From Plasmodium malariae (Eukaryota > Apicomplexa > Aconoidasida > Haemosporida > Plasmodiidae): a stretch of DNA of 64,000 nucleotides. Location: NCBI RefSeq assembly GCF_900090045.1, contig NC_041780.1, positions 72,501 through 136,500 on the forward strand. The letters are read 5' to 3'. Of this stretch, positions 22,254 to 34,821 are shown in pieces. How positions within the stretch are numbered: the stretch's first letter is position 1; every line of letters starts with the position of its first letter. Below the pieces are notes generated by a model that was not told where the DNA came from, searched no databases, and saw nothing but the letters and a program-made list of their open reading frames with translations. Position numbers and translations under genes: made by a program.

Positions 22254-25055
22254 TTAGTTGGTCATATCACCTGGAGCTCCTGTTCTTTTCTTTCTTACAT
22301 ATTTTTTTTTCTTTTTTTTTTTCATTTTTAATTTCTTAAAACCCTTTTTAATGTGCTTCTTCACCATCTGTTTTGTTTCTCCTGAAAAAGAGGTGTGCAT
22401 AAACAAGTACGTCTAAATTGGCTTGTAACGAATGCACATGTACATCCACATGCACGTGTGTGTATGTGTGTGTGTATGAACAACCGCTTTGTTGCCTATT
22501 CCCCTAATGTGGAAGAGCTGTCTATAGGGACATATGAGCTGCACACTCTACTCACTAAAACGCATATTAGTATTACGCAAATGCATATATATATACATAT
22601 ATATATACATATATATATATATGTAGACATATGCAAACACAAAGTAAAAACACTCTAATACACCTCTATGCAGGGATTTATATACATTTTATTTTTACAA
22701 TTGTGTGCTCACCCTCTGCCTTATATTTTTCCTTATGATCAAGCACCCTCTGAACGATAACTTTCCTGTCCTGTTCAGAATTTTTTGAACATTTTGAAAA
22801 AAAAAGAAAAGAAATTGTGCAAAATAAGGAAAACTAATACAAAATAAAAAAAAAAAAAAAAAAAAAGTATTGCACACAATGTACTAAACAACTCCTGTTT
22901 TCTTTTTCTTTTTTTTTCTTTTTTATTATTTAAAATGTAAAGTGCTTACATTTATTTCTTTTCCATTGAACATCTCAATAGCCTTTTTAACGGAGCTTCT
23001 GTTCTTAAAGAGAACAAAACATACCCCCTGAATGAAGACAAAAAAAAAAAATAAAAAAAAAAAAAAGAAAAACAAAATGAATAGTAATGAATACGGTTTA
23101 GAATTTTATAAGCACTCTCACATGAATATTGCCTTCCCACTTTTCAGCAGAGTAATTAGCGCGAAAAGATCTTCGCGTTTTTCATTTTTGTGCCTGTTCT
23201 TTATATGAAAGAGTGGTCTACAAATGCAGTTAGTAGCTTTTTCTTTTATTTAATTTTTTTTATTTTCCTTTTTTTCATTCTCCTTACCGTCGAACAACTT
23301 GTCTTCTCGTCTCGTAGTATTCGAATTCCTAGGGAAGAAAAAAAAAAGGAATAAAAAAAAAAGAAAAAAAAAAGATAAAAAAAAAGAAAACAAAAAAAGA
23401 AATAAAAAAAAAAAGAAAAAAAAGGTGAATAAATGCAGATTAAGCCAAATACATCCAAACAAGTACAGATAAAGCCAAATACATCCAAACAAGTACATAT
23501 AAAGCCAAATACATCCAAACAGGTACAGATAAAGCCAAATAAATCCAAATCAACACAATGCAAGTCTATGTGAGAGGGTACGTTATACTCCTCCGCTTTT
23601 ATAAAAAGAAAAATGCAAAATTGAAAAGGTACCTTTAATCTCATCTATTTCCTTCATTACTTCATATAAATCCCTTTCGTTTAATTTTTTATGTAAATTT
23701 TTTATACATACAGACTTTTTCCTGTTAAAAAAATTTTCATCCCCCAGCTTGGTAATTCTTATTACATAACCTTCATATACAGTCCCCTATGAAGAGAATA
23801 AAAAAAATTTTAAACTGTAATCCACAGCGTGAACGTTTCGGTGCATATACCATGCAAGTCGCACTTGTGTATACACTTCATTATATGCACAATGACATAC
23901 ACGAACTAATACTTTCCTTATATTTATATTAAATGGGAGAAAAAAAAAAAATAAATAAATAAAATGCAGTTAAAGAATATGAACACTTTACACTTTTTTC
24001 CAAAAGCATATGGACATCCTCTTTATTCTTCAACGTTATTAATGCATTCATGTTATCTTTAGCATCCTAATTGAATTTAAAAGAACAAAGAATTAAATCA
24101 GGTATTTTTTTTTTTTTTCCCTTGCCTTTTTTCCCCTTGTTATTTTACACAGAAAACGGGGAAAATAACATACAAAATGCAATCCCATAATTATATATCT
24201 TCTTTGTAATTTTTTTTTTTTTTTTATTTTTTTTACAGTAAACTTCTTCAATATAACACCTAACTTCTTTTTATTAACGTACTTTTCATCTATCGGCTGA
24301 GAACGAAACCTCACCTATATGAATGGGACACGTATACACATGTATACGCGCATATAAACACGTATGCACAAACATATACACAAACATATACACACATGCA
24401 CAACGTCCACGATACAAACGAGCATATGAAGGTACCGCTTCTACAGTAGATTTTTTAACATTCAAAATTTTTAGCAATTTTGACGGCCTCATATTCCTCA
24501 AAGGGAGGTTACCAACAAAAACAGTTCTTTTATTTCTTTCTAAAAGGAAAAAAATTCAAAAATGGACAAAAATGGACAAAAATGGACAAAAATGAAAAAA
24601 AAAATATAAAATATTACAATGAGTGAAAATATGAGCAGCACATATATTTATACAATAGGGTAAAAACGTATGCAGAGGGGGGGGGAGTACTAAGCTCTAA
24701 CAGTTTTACATATGCATAAAATATATATATTACATCAAACGCGTTTAGATAAGAACACACATATTACATATTACATACTATATTTTGTAGATCTTATTAC
24801 CATCGTTATTGATATTAACTTTCACCAGGGACTTGTTCTTTTCTAGGTCTGTGCGCACAGACTCTTTGCCTTCTATTTTCTTTGTACTCTTTTCTTTATC
24901 TAAAAATATTATTTACGCAAGATTATGAAATAAACATTGTATCTTTTTCTTTGTGTTTATGAACATGTTGTTCGGCTTTACATCAACAACCGGGAGAGTG
25001 TTTAGCTCATAATATGCCCCAACATGCAAACAGATATACACATATGTATATATAT

Positions 25056-25111
<56 letters not shown>

Positions 25112-25621
25112 ACATGTATACATGTCCATACAAACGTGAAAAAGAACAAGCGCATATGCACATTTGCCGTGACGCAGTTAACTGTGTTGACTCACCTTCC
25201 TTTGGCAAAACGAGCGATTTGTTTTTGTTCAAAAAATCAACAACAGAGCTAATTTGTTTTATTAATGTGTGCTCCTTCTTATCTGAACTTAGCTGCTCTA
25301 ATATTTTTGAAACTGCTTTTTTATTTTCTTCTTGTCCTCTTAAATTCTCATTTGCACAAGCGTTGTTACGACTCTCTTCATAATATAGTGCACTAGCATT
25401 TTTCTTTTCTTTTGATGCATTCAATTTGTTCACTTTTATGTGAGCATTATATGTTTGGTATTTTTCGTTTCTTGTTTTGCTGCTCGCTTTGCTGCTCGCT
25501 TTGCTGCTCGCTTTGCTTCCCGTTTCGCTTTTTTTTTTTTTTTTTTTTTATCGTTCTTATGTGTTTCCTTTCGTACCTTACTTTCATCCGTTAATTCTTT
25601 TTTTTCCTTTCTGCGTTTCAT
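22254..25621 (-). CDS. Nucleolar RRM protein, Nop12/RBM34 family
   Basis: Nop12/RBM34 proteins act in nucleolar pre-60S assembly. Ten exons are seen: 25621-25196, 24899-24801, 24539-24436, 24314-24237, 24066-23992, 23786-23633, 23328-23288, 23027-22950, 22770-22713 and 22381-22254. All nine introns are GT/AG with matching phases. RRM1 begins with KRTVFVGNLPL, and its third exon reads VRFRSQPIDEKYVNKKK, the family hallmark VRFRS after the first helix. RRM2 has SVCIKNLHKKLNERDLYEVM, IRILRDEKTSCS and GVCFVLFKNRSSVKKAIEMF, then NGKEI. The C-terminus is Lys-rich and ends GAPGDMTN. Exon 1 has a frame break at a 21-base homopolymer (25529-25549), between a Lys-rich start (MKRRKEKKELTDE) and an SSKASSKAS stretch. 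I treat this as a likely sequencing error. With it the protein is about 420 residues. Confidence 0.85.
23430..23560. repeat. 30-bp tandem repeat in an intron
   Basis: Four copies of a unit containing AAGCCAAATACATCCAAACA plus AGTACAGATA, lying in the intron between exons 6 and 7 of the RRM gene (23329-23632). It causes the open frame on the minus strand there. Confidence 0.85.
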
Positions 25622-25846
25622 CTTTTTACATATATTTTCATAATTGTTCGTATTTTTTAATCTTTTTTAAACTTTCTCTTTTTTTTTTTTTAAATTACAG
25701 AAATTATGTACATGTACATGACAACAGCATGAAACTACATATGTTTGCAGGATTAGCAGTTTATAGCTACGATTTTTCTGAATTCATATTTGTGAATCGT
25801 ACTTACATATACATACATAATGTATATTGCGTACATGGGAGGGATA

Positions 25847-25924
<78 letters not shown>

Positions 25925-27285
25925 TATATATATATTATATTTATATTTATATATATATTTATATTTATATTTATATACAGTACGACTGGAAAGATGTAAT
26001 GTTTGCACAAAGAAAGATACGAATGTACTTCGCTTTGTATGTTACAACTATGTTAATCATGGAACGGAGCTATTACAATATTCTAGGCACTTTGTTTATT
26101 TTTTATTTTTTCCTCTTTACTTTATATTGTTTATTTTTTTATTTTTTTATTTTTTTATTTTATATTTTATATTTTTTAATTTCTTCTCCAACATGGCAAA
26201 TATTGGCGCCTTCTCGAAATAGCTCGTGGAAAATGCTTTTTAAAAAAAAAAAAAAAAAAAAAATAAATAAATGGTAAAAAGGTATATATTATTCATAATC
26301 ATTTGTAAAGTAAGTAGTAGCTCCATTGTGCTCATTTTCAAACGAAATAAAAAATTTCATTTATGTATTTTTCAATGACTTAGTACGACACTGTTGTTCG
26401 GACATATATAAGCTTATGTCGTAATTGCTTTTAACAAAATAAATACCGTATTGTGAAAAGATATGCAATCAGCAGAAATGGAAAAAAAGAGAGTAAAATA
26501 AGGTATAATGATATATAATAAGAAGTAATATACAATAAGAAGTAATATGCAATAAGTAGTAATATACAATAAGTAGTAATATACAATAAGTAGTAATATA
26601 CAATAAGTAGTAATATACAATAAGTAGTAATATACAATAAGTAGTAATATACAATAAGTAGTAATATACAATAAGTAGTAATATACAATAAGTAGTAATA
26701 AAATATAGTAACGTATAATAAAATATATTCATGTATAATTAAAATAAAATAAAAAGCACATTGCTCAATCTTAGTAAATAACAGATTCAGTCTGGCTAGC
26801 CCATATCACCTTTTTAATTATAAATACTCAAGTTTCAATTCAGCATTTTTTTTTGAATATATTGTTATATCTCTCTTTTCAAAGTCAAGCCAAAAGGACA
26901 TGCTTTTTTTAACATGTTTGTGCATATATAGGTAAATACATATTTGTATGTACACATACATAAGTAACTCATATTTGTATGTATATAGTTTATGTACATA
27001 TATAAGTTTTCTTTTTCCCGTCTATCAATAATCATCGTAGCAACTCTTACGCTACTATGATTTACAAAATACGACACAGGAGGATGTTGGGAAAAAAGGA
27101 AAAAGAAAAAGGAAAAGGAAAAAGGAAAAAGGAAAAAGAAAAAGGGAAAAAGGAAAAGGGAAGAGGAAAAAGAAAAAGGGAAAAAGGAAAAGGGAAGAGG
27201 AAAAAAAAATATATAAAAGTGTACTCTAATATAACTATGCAAAATGAAAAAAAAACAAAATAGTAAACGACTTCATTCATAATAT
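25622..27285. other. Spacer between two minus-strand genes
   Basis: Holds the RRM-gene promoter and the roadblock-gene 3' end. Contents: a TA microsatellite of about 70 bp (25848-25916) followed by a TATATTTA array, a 17-bp array (26515-26700, unit TAATATACAATAAGTAG, about ten copies) and a GGAAAAAG-type purine array (27085-27208). The segment 25980-26090 is less repetitive, but I could not assign a function to it. Confidence 0.6.
26515..26702. repeat. 17-bp tandem repeat
   Basis: About ten copies of TAATATACAATAAGTAG. A 17-bp unit cycles frames, and all three minus frames stay open (Ile/Tyr/Leu-rich). Non-coding. Confidence 0.85.
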
Positions 27286-27796
27286 TTAACTCTTCTCCTT
27301 ATCAGCATACGGGTCCTGAACTACAATCAGTGTGTAATCCTTATCAGGTGCAATCATTATTTCGTGTTTCTTTGATCGTAACCGTAAAAAGTTTATATCG
27401 TTCTATAAATAAATACATTACAGAAAAAAAAAAAAAAAAAAAAAAAAAGATTTGCACATAGTAAAATAATACAAAAAAGGGCGATATGGAATAAAGGTAA
27501 TATGGAAGTAGGGCAGTATATGGAAGAATAGTTTTCTTAAATAATCATCCACATTTCACCATTTTTCCAATTTTTCTTTTTGCTCAACCTGAGGATCTAG
27601 CTCTCGAATTACGTCCTTCGCCTTGTTAGACAAATGCGTAAGTAGTGATGCATGCAAATGAGACTGCTGTTGATCGAACGTGCTCTTAATTATTAACCCA
27701 TCACTATTTACAACTAAAATGCCTATAACCCCTTTATGGTTTTTAATTCTGTTTAGTATTTCTTCTGCCTCACTCTTAAGACGAAAGGGGTAAGGG

Positions 27797-27830
<34 letters not shown>

Positions 27831-28345
27831 TATTTTACTGCCAGTAGAAACGTACACATAAAATACAAAGAGGTATAACTGTAGACAGCTTACAGCCAAA
27901 TATGTATCATATTATATAAGCGAGATAACGTTAGTATATGTTCATAATTATTCTATAACTGTTTGCAAAAATTAAGAGCATGTGCATAGAAAAGTATATA
28001 AATGTAAACATTGCTTGTACATTTAATATATTATATTTTTTGCGTGCATTTTCTGGCTTGCTGTTTTAAAAGGGGGTTATTAAGTTATTAGGAAAAGGAG
28101 AAAAATATATAAGTACGTGTAAAAACGTATATATATGTGTATGTATATATATATATGTATGTATTTACAAAAGCGCATATTTTCTTTATTTTTTTAAAAA
28201 CCTTGCAAAGTAATAACTGTTGCTTTTAACTATTATGACATGTTTTACTTATCCTCCAAGCGTTAATTTTAAGTAAACGTAACTTCAAGTAGTTTTTTCC
28301 TTTTTTTTTTTTTTTTTATATTATATATTTTTTCTATATTACCAT
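27286..28345 (-). CDS. Dynein light chain, roadblock/LC7 type
   Basis: Roadblock light chains dimerise on dynein intermediate chains. Exon 1 is only the start codon (28345-28343, followed by GTAATA). Exon 2 is 27774-27589 and exon 3 is 27402-27286, with phase 0 at both junctions, giving 101 residues. Exon 2 begins [20 protein letters not shown] and continues VVNSDG, KSTFD, and [10 protein letters not shown]. Exon 3 reads [20 protein letters not shown] then [11 protein letters not shown]. These are the family's signature (length normally about 96). The one-codon first exon is inferred because the acceptor before SEAEE follows a long pyrimidine tract with no ATG in frame, while ATG-GTAATA upstream gives exactly the expected Met plus SEAEE start. 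The probable partner, a dynein intermediate chain, is encoded 9 kb to the right. Confidence 0.9.
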
Positions 28346-28435
28346 TTTTCCTCTTATGGTACTCTTCGCTAATTTTTTTATTTTTTAAAAAGTCCTCTTA
28401 TATAATTGATACGATTTGTACAATTTAAGGAAAGT

Positions 28436-28949
28436 CTAACACACAAGCATTTTAATTTCCTTAATTAGAAAAATAAGCAAAGAGTAGTCAAAGCCTGTGA
28501 GCCCTTGAGGCAATATATGAGTACTTGTGTAAGTAATGGTATATGTGTATGGTATATGTGTATGGTATATGTGTATGGTATATGTGTATGGTATATGTGT
28601 ATGGTATATGTGTATGGTATATTTGTATGGTATATTTGTATGGTATATTTGTATGGTATATTTGTATGGTATATTTGTATGGTATATTCGTATGGTATAT
28701 TTGTATGGTGTATGTGTATGGTATATGGACATGTTTATATGGATTCGTGCGTATGTATATGTATAAGAACTTATGCGCAGCGTAGCCAAATGCGATGTGC
28801 CTCCTATATATTGCGGATACTCAATATTTTCCTAAAAAATTATATAGCGTTTTGTATGTTTTCACTTCTCTCATTATATCCTTATTTTCCATTTCAATTA
28901 AACAAGGTTCCTCTACTCCCCATGCAAATATATACCATGTGTGCACGTT

Positions 28950-28989
<40 letters not shown>

Positions 28990-29389
28990 TCTATGTAAAT
29001 TTCCCTTTTTATGCACAGGCAAGAATTTTCCACCTTTTTTTCAGCTAAATATTTCTCGTACATGTGTAGAAAAAAAAAAAAAAAAACATATATACATAAA
29101 TATATACATATACATATACATATATGTATACTTAAACATATACATATACGTATACATATGTGTATACATATGTGTATATAAGCATATATATACAGTACGC
29201 GCGTCCACAGCTTCTACCCGTTTAGCTTCTTCCTTAATTGTGCAATTTCTCGTAATTCTTTAGAAGGTGAAAAGCTAAGATACACCATTCTCTGCCTAAG
29301 AATGAAAGTCTTTGTGTTTCACTTACATAAGAGACAACTTGTTCTGCGTTAATTATTTCTTTTTTTTTTTTTTTCCCCTCCCCCCCCAT
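28436..29389 (-). CDS. Candidate small multi-exon gene, structure unresolved
   Basis: Several exon-like pieces on the minus strand. Exon 1 (29389-29327) reads MGGEGKKKKKEIINAEQVVS and a final Tyr, then GTAAGT. Exon 2 (29291-29218) starts after GGCAG and reads RMVYLSFSPSKELREIAQLR then KKLN, then a GTAGAA donor. Further pieces are KYLAEKKVENSCLCIKREIY (about 29050-28990), EPCLIEMENKDIMREVKTYK (about 28910-28850) and a tail FDYSLLIFLIKEIKMLVC ending at the TAG at 28436-28438. A 38-base homopolymer (28950-28987) and mismatched phases prevent a clean model. The tail overlaps the 13-bp repeat array region. No family recognised. A real gene is likely; its exact exons are not. Confidence 0.4.
28537..28735. 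repeat. 13-bp tandem repeat
   Basis: About 15 copies of GGTATATGTGTAT, changing to GGTATATTTGTAT halfway. The frame is open in three plus frames and one minus frame because of the 13-bp period. Likely intronic to the unresolved small gene. Confidence 0.85.
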
Positions 29390-30408
29390 CTTTTACTAAA
29401 TTTGAATTTTTATAAAAGTTATTATTTTTCCTCTATTTTACAAACAAACGAGTTTTTCGGCTTTGCCATATAAAAAAATTAGTAAAAATTGAGAGTAAAA
29501 AATAATTTAGTGCAAATGGGGTGTATGTGTACGCTCGGGAGGGCGCGTGTAAGTGTGTGCATATGTGGGGAATGGATGGATGTACATGCGCATATTCATG
29601 TGAACTCGCGCATGTGTGTATACAAACGAAGTGGTACATCATTTCGACAAAATCTTTTCAGAGTGAAATGAAAAAAAAAAAAAATAATAATAAGACTAAA
29701 AATAACAACAAAGTACTAACAAGACTAAAAATAGGAATCCATTTAGTTAATCTTTTATTTACCCTTCATCAATTTCACTGGAAAAACATAATTTTAAAAA
29801 ATAAATTTTTCCAGCATTTTCTCTTAACAGAAAAGCGGCAAGTAAATGCAGCATGAAATGACAAAAACAAAAACGTCGAGGAAATGTAACAAATTAAAAC
29901 TGTTCAGAAAATAAGCACATGTCGCAAGTAAAGATGAAATAAAAAAAAAAAAAGAAAAAAAAAAGAATAATAATAATGATAATGATAACGATAACGATAA
30001 CGATAATGATAATGATAACGATAACGATAACGATAATGATAATCATAATGATAACGATAACGATAATGATAATCATAATGATAATCATAATGATAATCAT
30101 AATGATAATCATAATCATAATGACCATAGGCTGTCACAATGTACTTTCGAAAAGAATTAAAAATTTTTACCCCTACTATTTTGTGAAACCTATGCAGCGT
30201 TCACTAGAACGTGAATATATATGAACGTATATGCGCATGGACGTGTACATATGGAAGCAATCAAACAATGTCTTCTTTCCCTTTTCCTTTTTTTTTTTTT
30301 TTTTTTTTATAATTCTATAAAATTTATCCAAAGGTACACACACAAAAAATTCGCTATTCTTCTTATTCTACTCCTCTTCTCTTCGACAAAATTGCGTAAG
30401 TGATATCC
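29390..30408. other. Spacer with ATGATAACG repeat
   Basis: Non-coding region between the unresolved small gene and the coiled-coil gene. A 6-bp-based array (29968-30122) of ATGATAACGATA and ATGATAATCATA units is its main content, and it gives spurious Ile/Met/Thr-rich frames on both strands. Confidence 0.6.
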
Positions 30409-33294
30409 TTACAAATGCTGAAACAAGTCGAAAGAACCATTATTTTTTGGAGTTTTCATATCGGAAAAGAGTTTGCCACTGTTGTTTTTTCCGTTACTGC
30501 TTCTACTATGGCCATTGTCACCCATGCTCCCTTTGCTTCGTCTGTTTGCATTACTGCTAACTTGGTTCATGGGAGATTGTTTAGTACCTACCAAAGGTTG
30601 GCATTCCTTTCGGCTTTTTATTTTTTCAAGCAATCTTGCAATATGTGGAGACTTGACAGTACGGCATGGAACTTTCATACTTTTTCTTATAACACTAGGT
30701 GATGAAACGTCAAAGTATCCAAACTTATACTGGTCAGGCATATTATATAATTTATATTTATTTATATTATTATACATCCCATTCTTCTGATATGTTTTTT
30801 TGTTTTCCATTATTTTCCCGTTATTCGTGCGGTTTGGTATATCATACACCCCTTTAGGGTCCTCCTCCAAGTTGTTCACGTTGCTCACAAGGTAACTATA
30901 TACATCATTAGATTTGTCATTAACTCTCTCTTTATTATTACTCGCTTCATCCTTATCATTGTATTTATTCTTCTCTTTTTCTTTATCTTCGTGCTTGTTT
31001 AGCAATTCCCTGTAGTATTGCACTAAATCTTGCTTCCTCCTCAACTCGTCATCTAGCTGCTTATTCAATTCATCATATTTTACTTTTTCACTTTTTTCAA
31101 ACTGTACTTTTTTAGAATCATATTCATTTTTCATTTTCTCTGAGTATGTATCTACGTCTTCTTTCATTTTCCTTTTTTCTGCAGAATCGATGTCAATTTT
31201 ATGATTATCCAAATTGTATATATTTTTTTTCCGATCATCATAGTCCTTATACAGTTGCATGATTTTTTGTTCCGTTAACTGATAATTCTCATTTAACTGT
31301 TTTTCCATTTCTTTAACTTGTAAAATTTTTTCATTATAATCGGACTCGATTTTTTCCATTTCTTCCTTAACATTTAATATGCATGTATCATTTAACTGCT
31401 CCTTATTTTTAAGCTCATTTAATTCTTCCTTTTTTGAATTGATAGAGATGTCTATTTCCTTTTCTTTTATTTTTTCTTCATTTATTTTCTCTTGTAGTTC
31501 ATATATTTGCATATTTTTATTTTCTATTTCTCTTTCTGTTTTCCATAATTCATTTTGTTCTTCCTTAATTTTTATTTTCATCTTGTCTAACACACTTTGT
31601 AGATTATTTGAGATGGTTTTATGTGTATCACAATTTATATCAATATGGTATAAAATATTATGCATTCTATTTGTTTCATTTAATAGTACATTTCGTATTT
31701 CTTCCTTATAATTATTTATTTCTTCTTGTATAGAATTTTGTTCCTTTATCAAATCGTTGATCATAGTTTGGTTTACCTTCTTCTTTTCCTCTTCAATTTT
31801 TTCATTTATTCTCCTTTCTTCATTTTTATCCTCTACCAGTTCTTTCTCCTTTCTTTCGATGTGTTCTTCTAATTTGATTACTTTCTTTCTCAACTGATTG
31901 CACATTTCCTCTTCTTTTTTCTTTTCCGTTTCGATTTTTTTTATTGTTTTTACTAACTTGTTTATCTCTTCTTTAACATTATTCAACGAATCCTCTAACT
32001 CATCTCTTGTCTGGACACTACTATCAAACCCGCACTTAATTACGTTCAAATAGTACTCCTGGGATGTCGTTTGGGTTTCCAAAAATTTGGTCTGTGATAG
32101 TAGTCTCGAGTTGTCACATGCCATTTCGCTGCTAGCACTCACCAGTTTGTCTATTTGCACTTTTAATTCCTTTTCGTTTTCGATGATCGTTCGCCTGTTC
32201 CCCTCCTGCAAAAAAAGGCGGTCAGAATGGGAAAAAATCGAAAAAAAAATGAAAAAAAAAAAAAAAGAAAAAAAAAAACACATTTTTCAAATATTCGATT
32301 GTGCATGTTACATGCACAGTATGAATACTTAAAAATGGAGAAGCGCTTTCATGCACTGGGCAGCGCTCCACTGCGCCGCGCATAAAATTGTTACTACTGT
32401 TACTGTTATCATTGTTATCGAAATCTCTATCGATATCACTCATATCATTCATATCACTCTTATTGTTGTTGTTATTGTTGTTGTTATTGTTGTTGTTATT
32501 GTTGTTGTTATTGTTGTTGTTATTGTTGTTGTTATTGTTGTTGTTATTGTTGTTGTTATTGTTATTGTTATTGTTATTTTATTTTATTTTATTATTATTT
32601 TTTTTTTTTATTTTCCTCTTGCTAAGGCTGAACTACCATCTCCGCCTTTTGGCTAGCCAAATTTTCCCCGCTGGCAATGATGCTATCCTTGTCATCGGCA
32701 ATGCTTTTTATGATTCCTTCCTTCTCTTCACATGCTCTTTTGTAATCATTATGCATTATGGAAGTTTTTTCTAAATTCAAATTAGTTAAAATTTGGAAAG
32801 ACTCCAAAGCTTCTTTATGCTGATTAATTTGGTAATCTATTTCTTTTATTTTATTAGTTATATTAACAGACTCGTTATTCATAAAGTTTATATGCTTTTC
32901 TAAATTTTGTAATTCTTCCTTTAATATTATATTTACATGTTCATTTTGTTTCATCTCCAAACATTCTTTTTCTTCTATATTTTGTAACGTATCCTTCATT
33001 TCGTCTGCCTCTACATTTTTCATATTCATAGTAACTAGCGAGTCGTGGAATATTTTAAAAAGAATAATAAAATTTTCGCATGACTCATGAAAATTTACAT
33101 TCAATCCAAAGTAATAATCGCAACTCTTTTTGCAAACATTTCCAATCTTTTTTAAAAAAACGTATTCACTTTCCACTTCCTTTTTCTTTGTCTTGCCCTG
33201 TGACTCCATGAGGGACACTTAACATTGGGAGGATTGGAGAAGCGGAAAATCAGGGAAAAAAAAAAAAAAAAAATATATCCATATATATATATAT

Positions 33295-33334
<40 letters not shown>

Positions 33335-33793
33335 GTAAAAGCGTGCATGCATGGACATATCAAAAATGTGAATGAGTGCAAACACATGATTAATGTAAAG
33401 AGGAGATGAGAAATATAAATTCATTTCCCTTTTCCAAAAAAAATGAAACAATAAAATAATGCGAAAATTAAATAATACGTTGACAAGACAACAAAATAAT
33501 ACGTTGACAAGACAACAAAATAATAAGATGACAAGACAACAAAATAATAAGATGACAAGACAACAAAATAATAAGATGATAGGATCATAAAAATAAAAAA
33601 TAAAAGGTTTCCTCCCTTTTAACATACTTTTATTTTTCGAATGTTCAGTAAATTCTGTGAGAGTGTCCATTCTGCAATTAAATTCGTTGCTCACTTTGTT
33701 ACTTTTGTAATAAGCCATATTTGACAGATCATCTTTTTTTTTTTTGTTCGTCGACATATAAGCATTTAACATACATCCTTCGTTTACCATCAT
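30409..33793 (-). CDS. Long coiled-coil protein, function unknown
   Basis: Three exons: 33793-33628, 33217-32637 and 32205-30409, with phases 1 and 0 and GT/AG borders, giving about 847 residues. Residues from about 120 to 690 are dominated by Glu/Lys/Asn heptads typical of a long coiled coil (for example EEINKLVKTIKKIETEKKKE). The last 100 residues are different: a basic, Ser/Asn-rich tail with SPSVIRKSMKVPCRTVKSPH and a final PKNNGSFDLFQHL. No N-terminal calponin-homology fold is evident, so I do not call it NDC80 or NUF2. A structural, cytoskeletal or kinetochore role is possible but unproven. Exon 1 (MMVNEGCMLNAYMSTNKK) could also start at the internal Met 8 or 13. Confidence 0.75.
32455..32595. 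repeat. TTGTTGTTA repeat in an intron
   Basis: A trinucleotide-based array (TTATTGTTGTTG, about nine copies) filling part of the second intron of the coiled-coil gene. The poly-Leu and poly-Val frames across it are artefacts. Confidence 0.85.
33468..33590. repeat. 24-bp tandem repeat in an intron
   Basis: Four to five copies of a 24-bp unit near GACAAGACAACAAAATAATA plus AGAT, in the first intron of the coiled-coil gene. Confidence 0.8.
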
Positions 33794-34101
33794 CGTTAAG
33801 AAGTGGGCTATAACGAGTTAAATTTTTCGCTTAATCATACGTTCAATTGTGCGCATAATTGTGCGCATAATTGAGCGTATAATTGAGCGTATAATTGCAC
33901 GTTTGTGTGTGTGCACGTAATGTATACACTCCGTGCACTGTTCATATATTATGACAAGGCAAGGTAAAATCAGGCTAATAAAACAATAAGATGAAAATGG
34001 AACAAGTAGTAAGCAATAGGACAAAATGGGAATGAGTTCGAAGAGATATAAAGAAACAAAAAGTTGTACCAGAAAAAAAAAAAAAAAAAAAAAAAAAACG
34101 G

Positions 34102-34821
34102 TTAAGTTAATGTTTTTTCATTCTGAACAATAGACAAAGGAACAAAAAAAAAAAAAAAAAATACATACACACGTACATAAATATACATATATATATATAT
34201 ATATATACATATGTATATATATATATATATTTAGCAAAACAACACAACAATAGAAAACAAAAAAGATAAGCACTTACACTGACATATAAAAGTAGAATAG
34301 CAAAATTCTTGGTCCATTCGCTAGCCAATTGAAATTTTTTGAATATCTCTAATTAACAAATTATAGACAGGTTAAGGCTCACAATCGTTTAGAGTGTATG
34401 TACATGTTAATATGTACACAGAATAAGAAAATTAAAAGGGGGAAAGGATATCATAATTGAAGTCATATATAAAATGCTTGAAAAAAAAGGGGAGGAAGAA
34501 TAAATATTTCTTTTTAACTTTTCTCCTTTGTCTTTTCTTTTTTCTTTTTTCTTTTTTCTCTTTTCTTTTTTCTTTTTTCTTCTTTTATTTATTTTGAATT
34601 GACATGACATACAACAAAAAAGGCTGCAAGTGTTTTATTCCTTAATGTAGTTTGTATATATTTACGTGTGTTTGCATGTACATGTGCATGTTTTATGCTG
34701 TGTTCATAAATTCCTCGCCGCCAGCAAAATACAGTTCCCTAAAAAACTATTTTAAATATAATAATTACTTACACATTTCCCAGTTCATTTCAATGAAACT
34801 AATAATTAGTGCTCTAAACAT
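34102..34821 (-). CDS. Candidate small membrane protein gene, split
   Basis: Exon-like pieces: ATG at 34821 with MFRALIISFIEMNWE before a GTGTAAGT donor (34775); a hydrophobic piece ILYMTSIMISFPPFNFLIL near 34476-34420; IFKKFQLASEWTKNFAILLL then YVS (34348-34278) with a strong GTAAGT donor; and a terminal NEKTLT with TAA at 34102. The last junction is in phase. The phase around the hydrophobic piece does not close cleanly, so one boundary is wrong or one base is off. If real, it is a protein of about 65-70 residues with one or two membrane segments. No family recognised. Confidence 0.4.

Noticed and set aside
25436..25533. KRAAKRAAK reading of the RRM gene's first exon
   Set aside because: It ends at a stop before the conserved exons; only the SSKASSKAS frame connects to NAHIKVNKLN and the RRMs.
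25477..26277. 266-codon plus-strand frame
   Set aside because: Built from the opposite strand of exon 1 of the RRM gene, poly-Phe and TA microsatellite; no coherent protein.
27889..27911. Alternative first exon for the roadblock gene (ATG ATA CAT ATT TGG, then GTAAGC)
   Set aside because: Its phase does not fit the best acceptor, and the ATG-GTAATA option gives the family's normal N-terminus.
32388..32774. Poly-Leu and poly-Val proteins
   Set aside because: Translation of a TTG/TTA intron repeat.
30409..33793. Call of the coiled-coil gene as NDC80 or NUF2
   Set aside because: No calponin-homology head at the N-terminus, and those genes map elsewhere in P. falciparum as far as I recall.
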